A stretch of DNA of 64,000 bases from Hemerocallis citrina (taxonomy: Eukaryota > Streptophyta > Magnoliopsida > Asparagales > Asphodelaceae). The DNA is taken from the NCBI GenBank assembly GCA_017893485.1, contig CM030366.1:198243835-198307834 (forward strand), in the 5' to 3' direction. Position 1 is the stretch's first letter, and the number at the start of each line of letters is the position of its first letter. Below the pieces are notes generated by a model, which worked only from the letters and a program-made list of their open reading frames with translations, was not told where the DNA came from and ran no database searches. Made by a program: the position numbers and the translations under genes. This document shows, piece by piece, positions 10,851 to 19,949 of the stretch.

Positions 10851-11976
10851 GTAGTGGATGCCATAGCACGGTACTCTGCCTCTGTTGAAGATTGAAAAAC
10901 AACTGTTTGTTTCTTGCTCTTCCAAGAAATAAGAAAATCACCCAAAAAGATACACAAACCAATGACAGACTTGCGATCTGTGGGATCACACCCGTGATCA
11001 ACATCAGAGTATGTATGCAGTTCCAAGGAAGAAGTGGATGGAAGCAAAAGACTGTGAAATATGGTCCCTCAAAGATGCCGCAAGATACAAAGAACAACTG
11101 CCCAATGCACAGTGTCGGAGAAGCAACAAACTGACTGACAATATGAACAACATAAGCAAAGTCTGGACGGGTGATGGTGAAGTAGACCAAACTTCTAACA
11201 ATAGTGCGGTAAAAAGTCGAATCTGACGAAGGAGTACCATTAGAAGGACCGTACTGAACATTTAGCTCACAAGGAGTATCAAAAGTTCCCGTATCGGTAA
11301 GACGAGCACGCTCAAGAATATTAGCAATGTACTTAGATTGAGAAAAAAGATAACCTTTTGGAGAAAATGCAACTTAAATACCCAAAAAAATATCGTAGAG
11401 AACTCAAATTCTTCATTTCAAATTGACGGGCTAATTCTAATTCTAATGCTGCAATGCCATCAACATCATCACCAGTAATAATCATATCATCAACATAGCG
11501 AGTAAGATACGACCAATAGGGGAGATGTGATAACGATAAAGAACTTCTCAAACCAAGCTCGAGGTGCCTGTTCGAGACCATACAACGCTTTCTTAAGTTT
11601 ACAAACTTCTCCATGATTATGAGAGACACCAGGCGGGGCAACCATATAAACTTCATGCAAATCATCATTCAAGAAAGCATTCTTAACATCCATTCGAGAT
11701 ATATGCCACTGACTAACAGATGCAAATACAATAAGAGTATGAACTGTAGTCATCTTTGCAACAGGAGCCAAAGTCTCCTCATAATCCATACCACACTGCT
11801 AAAAAAATCTATTGGCAACCAATCTAGCTTTGTAGCGCTCAAATGATCCATCAGACTTTGTCTTGATTTAATAAACCCAACGTGAACCAACTGTACTTTT
11901 ACCAGAAGGTAAAGGTACCAAATCCCAAGTGTCTTGCCTTTTGCAAGGCAGAAAGTTCTTCGTTCATTGCATGCTG

Positions 11977-13260
11977 TCAATGGGAGTCAAGAACTACCTC
12001 TTTGTAGGATAAGGGCTCAGAGAGACAATGAATATATGTTAAAAGTGAAGAGAAAGAAGTGGAATAACAAGAGTAAACAAAATCTGGTAGGCGAGTAGAC
12101 TTACGAGAACGCTGAGGATAACGAAAAGATGAATCCACAATCTCAGGAGAAGCTTGGACGGCGGCAGGAGGAGGGGGAATATCACGTGTCAGACTGCGAG
12201 GCACCAATATCTCCAGAACTAACAATGCGAGTCCTCCGAGAATAATGAAGCGGAAAGGGTGTTACAGGAGCAAGAGATGAGTCAGAATCAGGAATGGAAG
12301 GGACTGGTGGAGAAAGGTTGTCTGTATGGTCAACGAAAGGATCAATATGAATGAGATCAGATTTGTCAAGTTGTGAGTAAAAGCAGGAATAGAAAAGAAA
12401 GGTATATGCTCAAGAAACACAACATGACGGGAGACAGTTTTTGCGAAGCTGGATCAAAACAACCATATCCCTTTTGTCCCTCACCATAACCGAGAAACAC
12501 ACAAACGGAAGAACATGGCAATAATTTTGTACGCTCAACATGTGGACGAAGAACAAAACAAGTCGAACAAAAAACTCTCAACGAAGAATAGTCAGGAACA
12601 TGCCCATTTAGTTTTTCAAAAGGTGACAAACCTAAAGTAATGGACGATGGGATCTTATTAAAAAGGTTGACTGCAGTAACTACTGCTTCTCCCCAAAATT
12701 CACTAGGAACTGAAGATGACAACAAAAGAGAACGGATAGTTTCAACAATGTGCCTATGTTTTCTTTTAACAACACTATTTTGCTTAGGAGTCTGTACAAG
12801 AAGTCTAGTAAATAGTTCCATTTAAAGCAAGCAAATGGCAAAATTTGTTGGAAGTGTATTCACCACCCAAATCACATCTGAAACACTTGATAACAACACA
12901 ATGTTGAGTTTTTACAAGGGCTAAATCAAAAAAGTCAAAACGACGTTTCATGAGATAAACCCAACAAAAACGTGTGATCATCAATGAAAGAAACATAATA
13001 TCGTGACCCCTCTTTTGTAGCAATTGGAGAAGGTCCCCACACATCAGAATGGATTAACTCAAACGGTGCAGACGAACAAAAATTACTACAATTAAAAGGC
13101 AAGGCAGTGAATTTGGCAAGTTTTCAACCACTGCAACTGGAATCACACAACTGACTAACAGATACAAGATTGAGCGTAAGCTTATGAATGTGGTAAACAT
13201 CAGAAAGAGATAAATGTGGTATGACAACGGAACCAATTCCTGCTACTGGCATAGGTGTAC
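11977..13260 (-). pseudogene. copia integrase and linker, degenerate
   Basis: On the minus strand the zinc-binding start lies near 13200-13060. The catalytic core follows at 13044-12821. It ends in LLVQTPKQNSVVKRKHRHIVETIRSLL and SEFWGEAVVTAVNLFNKIPS, which are typical of copia integrases; the second block starts after 12800. The downstream linker (12225-11977) is a proline/serine-rich stretch with SFRYPQRSRKSTRLPDFV. The core is broken by frame changes near 12820 and 13050. Confidence 0.85.
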
Positions 13261-13262
13261 CA

Positions 13263-13727
13263 TCAACAGTCATAATAGACACAGATGATGTAGGATGCAA
13301 AGAAACAAAGAAATTTTGAATCAGATGACATATGGTGTGAAGCTCCAGAATCCGAAATCCATGTGGAGGAAGTCATACCTGAGGAACTCGAGGGTAGCTG
13401 ACCTATTAGTGAAGAGACAGACATATCATGCGACTGTGTAGCAAGGAGTTTCTGAAGCTGCTCAGAAAGGGCTGCGAATGTAGAATTCAATGATGAGGCT
13501 CTAAAATCTGAGAAGTCTGATTGTGGTATGGTCGTTGCAGTGCTAAATTGTTTCTTTTGTTGATGTTGTTGTTGTGCTCGATTCAATAGCTTAGGACATT
13601 GAGCCTTCCAGTGACCCCTTTGCTTCCAAAAATGGCACTTATCCATCTCAACCTTTGAAATTTTGAATGCAAACAAACTTGCAATTTTGCAAATTCTAAC
13701 AAACTTCCAAATTGCCAATACAAACAC
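13263..13727 (-). pseudogene. copia gag zinc knuckle and protease
   Basis: The frame contains one CCHC-like knuckle (CHFWKQRGHWKAQC). A serine/glutamine-rich stretch follows, then the aspartic protease start WISDSGASHHMSSD, with the catalytic D-S-G intact. Upstream, 13730-14361 on the minus strand shows no recognisable gag core, so gag is deleted or degraded beyond reading. The protease runs into stops soon after 13263. Confidence 0.85.
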
Positions 13728-14361
13728 CCTTCAAGACCACAACTTCTTGCAAATTCTAAAATGACTCTCAAATTGCACAAAATACACAAATTGCTCACTT
13801 CAATTCAACCATAAAGATCCCGACTGATTGATCAAACCTTTGATTGGGGCAGACCAAAGAAAAATATTCCCTTTAATCACCTTTCAAACTCCATGAGTTT
13901 CCAAATTAGCCCCTCGAAAATTCATATTGCATGTTCACCACACAACTAAAATCTCCAAACTACTTCACTTAAAAGAAAAGGCAAAACCCAACAATCCAAA
14001 ACAAAACTCAACAACCAACAACCAGACTACTTCTTCTCCAACACAACAATACTATCTTTCATCCTACCAATCTCCTTCATGGCATCGTCATTCACCTTCT
14101 CCAACTCTCCAACTCTCACTCGCAACACCAGATCAGAACCCACTCAACTATTTCTTCTTCTTCTTCTCAACCCATAAACTCAAATCAAATCAAAACTTAA
14201 ATCAACCTATAGCAGCAATGGAGTGGCAGCAACAACAATAGGGAGAGGACTATCGGGTTTCGGATTGCTTGGAGAAAGTGGGTTGGGATTCTCCAATGAA
14301 CATGGAGGAGATAACGACGACAAGCAATGGCTGCAAAACAATAGCAGTAAGAATCAAAATT
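13728..14361 (-). other. copia 5' internal region without readable gag
   Basis: This is the stretch between the primer site and the protease frame. It contains a low-complexity AAGAAGAAGAAG run (as TTC repeats on the plus strand, 14152-14168). No gag core motif was recognised on the minus strand. Plus-strand open frames here are serine/proline/threonine-rich shadows. Confidence 0.6.
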
Positions 14362-14370
14362 CTGATACCA
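14362..14370 (-). promoter_or_regulatory. copia primer binding site
   Basis: On the minus strand TGGTATCAG directly follows the 5' LTR. It is complementary to the 3' end of initiator tRNA-Met, the usual primer of plant copia elements. Confidence 0.85.
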
Positions 14371-14584
14371 TGATAAATCAAACTTCAGAATCAAATCAAG
14401 ATCTACAACCTAACTAAAGAACCATAGAGAAATCATGGTGGAGAGAAAAGGAGAACTAGGGTTTCACAAATTTTGGGGGCTGCAATAACTTAACAGTACA
14501 AAAGGGAGAGAGCTTTTAAGAGCTGCAATAAAAAAAAACTATACTACCATTACAACATAAGTATAATTACTTTAGTAATCTTCA
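14371..14584 (-). repeat. copia 5' LTR
   Basis: On the minus strand it begins TGAAGATTAC and ends TTTATCA just before the primer site. It is homologous to 9082-9279. Confidence 0.85.
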
Positions 14585-14869
14585 TATCATAAAACATAGA
14601 GATAAGAAAAATTACTAAATTTGAATATGCTTTTTCCCATTCATCATGAGGTTGCAAATGGGTGTTCAGAAACACATCTATTGTGATCATTAAATACATG
14701 GAAAAAACACGTGATTTTGACAATATATCATTCTCTTATGTTTTGTGACACGTTGAACACTTTGAACGGTGTGGATCATGCATTTTGGAGGTGGGGTTAA
14801 GGTTTTTTAAGGTGTCATAGGAGGAAATTTTGAAATATGCCACATTTCCTTCCGTTTTCTCATTTTAAA

Positions 14870-15045
14870 ATGCATGTTTGATAAATATGGAAGTACAATT
14901 AATGTTACAAATAAAAGTGCACTGTAAAGTAAAGTGACATTAAAACATCCAAACTTTTCTCAGATCCAACTAATTGATCTTTAAGTAAATGATCAGCTCC
15001 TCCAAATCCAAAGTCAGTAAATTCTGGAGGTAAACATATCCAATC
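14870..15045. repeat. Dispersed repeat family fragment, left of solo LTR
   Basis: It shares the GACATTAAAACATCCAAAC and CTTTAAGTAAATGATCA blocks with the units at 35.6-39.8 kb. It continues at 16193 after the solo LTR. Confidence 0.65.
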
Positions 15046-16187
15046 TGATGTAAACTTAACCCCAAAGATTTTTCCAAGAATATCAAAAGATTAAGTTTAC
15101 CAACTTGTAATGTCGATTAAGTTAGAAATTAAAACTACTAATTGGTTGGATGGATTTTCAATAATTGAAATAAGTTTAGCAAGCCCAATTAAAGATTCAC
15201 GCCTAACAATCAACAATTATACTTATTTGTTCTTAGCATGTAAGATATGTAATAATGACTTATACTCTAGTTAACAAGTAGAAACACACACTCTCAATAT
15301 TTGTGGACGATATATAAATCAGATAACATTCTCGAGATAACAGACAATATCACAAATAATTGAGAAATGGAGAAGTTACCAAGTTGGGTGACAGAGGGTA
15401 GCAATGGAGAGGTTGCTAACCTAAAGATTGCCGACAATGGTGCTGAAGGTGAACAGGGAGAGGCAGTGACTAGTCGAGAAGGCAGTGGTGGGCGTCGGTT
15501 GCAGGGATGGTGCATGCTGATGGCGGGTTGCGGAGTCGACGGTGGAGGTGTAGATGGGAGTGGCAGATGGTGGTAGTGGTCGATGAACACAACCGGGAGT
15601 GGCGACTGGTGGTGGTGGCTAACGACCACCGTGGGGAGGCAACGGAGATGAGATTAAGCAGTGGGGGCAGCATCGGAAGATGAAGAAGAGAAGGGACGAG
15701 GTTGTTGATGGCAACAGTGAAGGGGGAAGGCGACGACGGTGAGGGTTTTGGTCGGCGAAGGTGGAGAAAAAGATGAAAGAGGGGGGTAGTCAGCAGTTGT
15801 GAAATAGATGGGGTGTTGTGATTTAGGGTTTTAATGGAGGTTGAAGAGATGAAGGTAGGATTTAGGATTTCTCACAAACCCTAATAATTTCTTATGGTCT
15901 CACACACATAAGAAAATGATGCAAAGCAATAACTCAACACACAATAAGAATTGTTTTTATTAATCTAGAGGTCTATATATAGGCTCAAAACAAATCTCAA
16001 TACAAATCTCCAAAATATTATAATGCATAAAATAAAGGGTGCAAATCGCAAAACTACTACATATTACTATAATTGCCAAAAACAAATATGAATGCTGAAA
16101 TAAAACACTAGCCTAATAGAACAACCATCCTAGACGATGCTTGCGCTGATAAAAACGCCTGAGTCATCTGAATTGATGTCCTCATCA
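15046..16187 (-). mobile_element. Solo LTR, 1142 bp
   Basis: The block is flanked by 5-bp direct repeats CAATC (15041-15045 and 16188-16192) and has TG...CA ends (TGATGTAAAC at the left, TCCTCATCA at the right). The surrounding dispersed repeat reads straight across when it is removed. A TATA box on the minus strand at 15971-15984 sets its orientation. The GC-rich middle (15370-15840) gives long proline/serine/histidine-rich open frames on the minus strand that look like low-complexity LTR sequence, not a gene. Lineage unknown. Confidence 0.8.
15971..15984 (-). promoter_or_regulatory. TATA box of solo LTR
   Basis: The minus strand reads CCTATATATAGACC, a strong plant TATA element. It lies about 200 bases inside the upstream end of the LTR and is followed by an AT-rich leader. 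This fits the U3/R border of an LTR promoter. Confidence 0.6.
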
Positions 16188-16192
16188 CAATC

Positions 16193-16976
16193 ACAACAGC
16201 CTAGAAAATGAAAAATAACCACCAAATTATAACCTAATAAATGTAAGTAAACAACAAAGGATAAATCTAATTCGGCCACGTATTGGCAAATAAAAGGAGT
16301 AGGCTAGTTCTTTTAGCTCAATTTGAGTGCTATAAAACAACCAATTCATGTCAACCATAAATTACCATCTTCCACAACCACGCGCACACGTGCATGGAAG
16401 TTATGTTGATATAATTGTACATATAGCATGTGTATGCTAACACTATTTCAAGGAACCAAACAATATGGATTGTAAGATAGTTTAAAGATACGCTAAAAAA
16501 ACGTACCAAATAATAAATTTTGTTACTTTCCAATTAAAACAATTGTGTGCAAAATAGATTTATACATATCATTTCTTATAGTGAAATATATTCTTTTGTC
16601 AGTGCCCATTTAAGCTAAACAATAATCACTATTACTTAACTTTATAAGCTTTGGAATAAAGCCTCAAGAAAAATAAAGGAAAGACAAAAAAGAAAAAAAG
16701 GACTTTCATATGCAATTACAAGAATAAACAACAAAATGAAAATCTTTCAAAGAATGAAAAGGTTCTATATGACAATTATTAGTACCAGACCATAATCATA
16801 TATATCTGCAATTAAAGATGGAATTTACCTAAAATTAGTTTAAAAAGTGCAGTCACAATTACAAACAGAAACTGATTTGTAATCATGATATTAGAGAGAA
16901 AAGGTGAATGCACATAAGCACGCGCACATTCACTAACATACAAATATGTGCACTTTCCATGACTAGGACAACTTAC
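16193..16976. other. Dispersed repeat fragment, then no gene seen
   Basis: 16193-16400 matches the dispersed family (CCTAGAAAATGAAAAATAACC, TATTGGCAAATAAAA, TTTGAGTGC, AATTCATGTCAACCATAAA). The rest is AT-rich, and I found no further BOR exons in it. Confidence 0.6.
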
Positions 16977-17582
16977 AGTATCTCCTTTGTCCATTTCTAT
17001 GAAGACCTCTTGCATTTTCCCATATATTTCTGAATTGCTTGCTTTCCTTTTAATACTCTCTTTAGCACTCTCAACCAGTCACTTATCTCTTACACATTAA
17101 CTGAAAAAATAACGTAAAACAAAATACCTGAATTTTACTGCTAAAATCTTCAAGTGGTATATCAGCATATCATTCACAGCTTTGGAAACAAGCGCGCACA
17201 CACACACACACACCTAGCCTTTGTGAACAGCGAGACTTTTGGTGTGCATAGGCGACTGCAGGAGAACCCCATTTGAAGGTGGGATTCCTAGAAATCCACA
17301 GATCAAAACCTGAAATCATAAGCAACAATACCAATGGTGAGTAAATGTATTCCGAAATTCTACCTGCAACTATGGCGACAGGAATCCAAAAGGGATAAGC
17401 TATGTACCATGAACCCAAGGACGAAGATGTCATAATGATAAGCAGAGGGGTTCTTAAGATTGAATTCTTTTTGCTGTGCCATCTGTGAAGCAACACTGTG
17501 ATCAAAGAAATAGAGGCCAGCAAACATCAATGCAGGTATAATGGCAGCGAAAATGTAAACCACCGCAACTGACAGCAAATCC
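16977..17582 (-). pseudogene. Boron transporter (BOR/HCO3- transporter family) fragment, three exons
   Basis: BOR proteins export borate across the plant plasma membrane. Three exon pieces with GT...AG borders are readable on the minus strand. Exon A (17582-17408) encodes [18 protein letters not shown] and SAYHYDI in a membrane-segment context. Exon B (17309 to about 17214) encodes PPSNGVLLQSPMHTKSL. Exon C (17100-16977) encodes AKESIKRK and YGKMQEVFIEMDKG. They follow the order of the family. Exon B reaches a stop beside a (CA)n run, and exon C needs a frame change and has a stop near its start. Neither earlier nor later BOR exons were found, so this is a truncated, dead copy. Confidence 0.85.
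17196..17213. repeat. (CA)n microsatellite
   Basis: Nine or so CA units lie immediately after BOR exon B, on its minus-strand donor side. Confidence 0.9.
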
Positions 17583-18429
17583 TGCAGAGTAGAATTGAAA
17601 CAAGTAATTCAGTGCCTATATATAATAATTAATCATATGTTCCATATGAGAAAAAGAAAAAGACACCTTTTTAATATAATTTTAGTTCTTACATTAAAAA
17701 AAAATTAAATAGTTATTGCATGAGATATGTGTGAGAAAATAGTGTTTATCATGTTAATTTATAGCCGGTTTATTTAAATAGAAGTAGAAAGAAAAAGAAA
17801 ATATATGTACAGGGTTACTTTCTCATAAAAGTCTTTCATAACAAAGCATATATACTCAAGAACTAACAGAAATAAGAAGAAAAAAATATCCTAAGAATCT
17901 ATCAACCTGGGTACCCACAACTCTCTCACCTCTTGGATACAAGGGGGGAGCACATCCTAATGGACACTTCTACATGATCCCCTCGATCCACGGGTGAGAT
18001 GGGCAGGTTCATACAAACCGAAACCTAGAAGATTCTTTGACCAATAATTGCAAAAAGTTTATTGTATCCGAAAATATAGAAGTCATGAAAGCCATATGAA
18101 TATGATAATTGCAGGCCCCTAAAATTGCAAAAAATCCGGAGGCCCAAGACGGCCGCCTCACCTGCTTCAAGGTGGGGGTCGGCCCTCGCCACGCCGCAAA
18201 CCATATAAATAGCTCTTTTCCTAAACCGATTCCCCCAATATGGTGTACACATTCATATGGTGAGAGCTTGGCACGAAACCATCATATCCATGTGCCAAAT
18301 TTGAAATAGATCACAAAAAATAAAAGTACTGAATGAATTTAAAAAACAAAGTGAATTGTTTGACAAAATTTTAAAATAAATTATTTGACAAATCTCGAAG
18401 TACATTTTTTGACAAAGATAAAGTACATT
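17583..18429. other. No gene seen
   Basis: AT-rich, with a GC-rich island at 18115-18200 (GGAGGCCCAAGACGGCCGCC and GGGTCGGCCCTCGCC) that resembles ends of DNA transposons. No partner end was identified. Confidence 0.5.
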
Positions 18430-19060
18430 GGAAAGTAATATGATATTAGAATATTCAAACTTTTACTTGGTCACAACTCCTCTAAGTTTACCATAAACTG
18501 TTCAGTTTTTCCACAATTCCAACTGCCTGAAAATAACTAGAAAATTCCACAAAAAAACTGGCAATGACATAGGATACATCAAAATCCACCTACATACTGG
18601 CATATAAATGAGGCAGGCTACTTCTTTTGGTTCAGTTTAGGGTGCCATAAGACCACCATACTACCAATTGGCGAATAACTAAACCCTATTTCAATTGGTT
18701 TTGCAAATAAGTCCATACTGCTACTTTTATTCCATCAGACTTATTCTTGATGGTTTGAAACTACAGGAGAAAAAATTGCCTAGAAAATGAAAATGACTAC
18801 AAAAATTGAAGAAAAAACAAAGGTAAAAAACATAGGATACATCAAAATCCACCTACATATTGGCAAATAAAAGAGATAGGCTACTTCTTTTGGTACAGTT
18901 TAGGGTGCCATAAAACCACCAGACTACTAATTGCTAATTGGCAGATAACTAAGCCTGTTTGTAGTATGGTTTTGCAAATAAGTCCATACTACTACTTTTA
19001 TTCTGTCAAGACTTATTCTTGATAGTCTATTTCCCTTAGAGCTACCCTTGAAAGAAAATG
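18430..19060. repeat. Dispersed repeat copies with a 262-bp tandem duplication
   Basis: ACATAGGATACATCAAAATCCACC begins at 18567 and again at 18829. Both are followed by the family's CTACTTCTTTTGG, GGGTGCCATAA and GTCCATACT landmarks. The two copies differ by scattered substitutions. Confidence 0.75.
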
Positions 19061-19395
19061 ATGATGTGTAAGGCTGCAAGTTATGACATTCAAGCGAGAC
19101 AAGTTTGATGCGCTACACCTCAAGTTGGGAAGGTGACAGATTAGGCCTGCATGCATTTGAACCAGTGAATTATCTTATCCTTTCCTAAAATTAAGTGCAG
19201 GATTCCCATTTACTTTTCCCTTGCTGGAAAGTAAGTAATAAAATGGATACAATCTTATCAACCATATTTCACAAAAATTCCTCATAAACAAGTTGTCTGA
19301 TCCACTTGATGGAATGGGGGGGCTCATTTCAGCATACTAAGGAATGCTCCATACATCATTGATGATCTAACAGACATCCTATAAAATTAGCCCTT
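19061..19395. other. No gene seen
   Basis: AT-rich sequence between the dispersed repeat and the RTE LINE remnant. It contains a G-run near 19315-19321. Confidence 0.55.
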
Positions 19396-19944
19396 CAACT
19401 TCAAAGATATACTTTTGTCACACAAAACACCATCGACACTTCTCCACTTAAGTCATCCTGCTTGGATCCTATGTATAACATCTTCACAAATCTCCTCATC
19501 TCTTTGTATAATCGAGCCTAAATATCAGAAACGGTCTCTCTTAGGTATCTCCTAACCATCAAGCTTCACTACTTCCTCAGTTGTATTCCGAATATCACTA
19601 AAATTATACTCCATATACTATGTTTTAGTTTTGCTTATTCTAAAACCTTTAGCTTCCAAAGTTTCTCTCTACAATTCTAATTTAGCATTGACTTCTGCTC
19701 TAGTCTCGTCCACTAAGAAAACATCATCGGCGAAAAGCATACACCAAGGCACATCATCTTGTATTCCTCGCGTCAATTCATCCATAACCAAAGCAAAGAG
19801 GTAGGGGCTTAAAGCCGAATCTTGATGTAAACCAACTGTAATAGGAAAATCACTGGTCTCTCCTATGGCTATTCTAATTGTGGTCTTTGCCCCCTCATAC
19901 ATATCCTTAATAACCTCAATATACCTAACAGTTACTCTATTATT

Positions 19945-19949
19945 ATTTA
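19945..19949. repeat. Target-site duplication ATTTA, left
   Basis: The same five bases occur at 23131-23135, on the other side of the solo LTR. Deleting one copy plus the LTR restores the RTE sequence TTATTATTTAACACC seen in RTE-1 (reverse complement near 9815-9830). Confidence 0.88.

Larger units (their letters stand above)
9608..10851 (+). mobile_element. RTE-clade LINE inserted in copia RNase H (RTE-1)
   Basis: The plus-strand insertion is bounded by TAGTGG (9602-9607 and 10852-10857). Removing one copy plus the insert restores the copia RNase H coding line, so this is a real insertion. The 5' end is truncated within the RT. The 3' end has a CTAGTTGGAAAAAAAGGC block followed by (TTG)n at about 10816-10849, the usual microsatellite tail of plant RTE elements in place of poly(A). 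Confidence 0.85.
9294..11790 (-). pseudogene. copia reverse transcriptase and RNase H, broken and split
   Basis: The RT part (11789-11333) contains DVKNAFLNDDL, CKLKKALYGLEQAPRAWFEKF and the YVDDMIITGDD active site. These fall in two frames joined by a shift near 11500-11560. RNase H starts at about 11050 ([17 protein letters not shown], then [13 protein letters not shown]). It is interrupted at 10852 by an RTE LINE and resumes at 9607 with an LRWLLAYMNVVLSHPTPIYC-like block ending in the conserved HIEINCHL region. The segment 11190-11340 is also frame-shifted. It cannot encode a working polymerase. Confidence 0.88.
9082..14584 (-). mobile_element. Ty1/copia LTR retrotransposon with nested LINE
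   Basis: Two short LTRs (198 and 214 bp) enclose a degenerate copia pol on the minus strand in the order gag knuckle-protease, integrase, RT, RNase H. The primer site TGGTATCAG directly follows the 5' LTR, and a purine tract precedes the 3' LTR. An RTE LINE interrupts RNase H. Without it the element is about 4.26 kb, slightly short, because most of gag is unrecognisable. No 5-bp target duplication is visible (ATCTT before 9082, TATCA after 14584). Short LTRs fit lineages such as Ale, but the lineage is not proven. Confidence 0.9.
9009..14869. mobile_element. Possible MITE (about 0.35 kb) carrying the copia insertion
   Basis: The short sequences on the two sides of the copia element are roughly inverted copies. 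On the left, ACGATCCGCACCGTTCAA lies at 9055; on the right, read in reverse, ATGATCCACACCGTTCAA lies near 14765. Both are preceded by an A/C-rich block. The dispersed repeat appears to be interrupted at exactly these outer borders. I infer a small inverted-repeat element that was already present when the copia element landed in it. The ends and target duplication are not clear. Confidence 0.35.

Noticed and set aside
10750..11261. Frames with polyglutamine or polythreonine on the minus strand
   Set aside because: They read through the (TTG)n tail of the RTE LINE and across the insertion junction into copia RNase H.
15294..15673. Long histidine/proline/serine-rich frames on the minus strand
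   Set aside because: They lie inside the solo LTR and have low-complexity composition; no domain.
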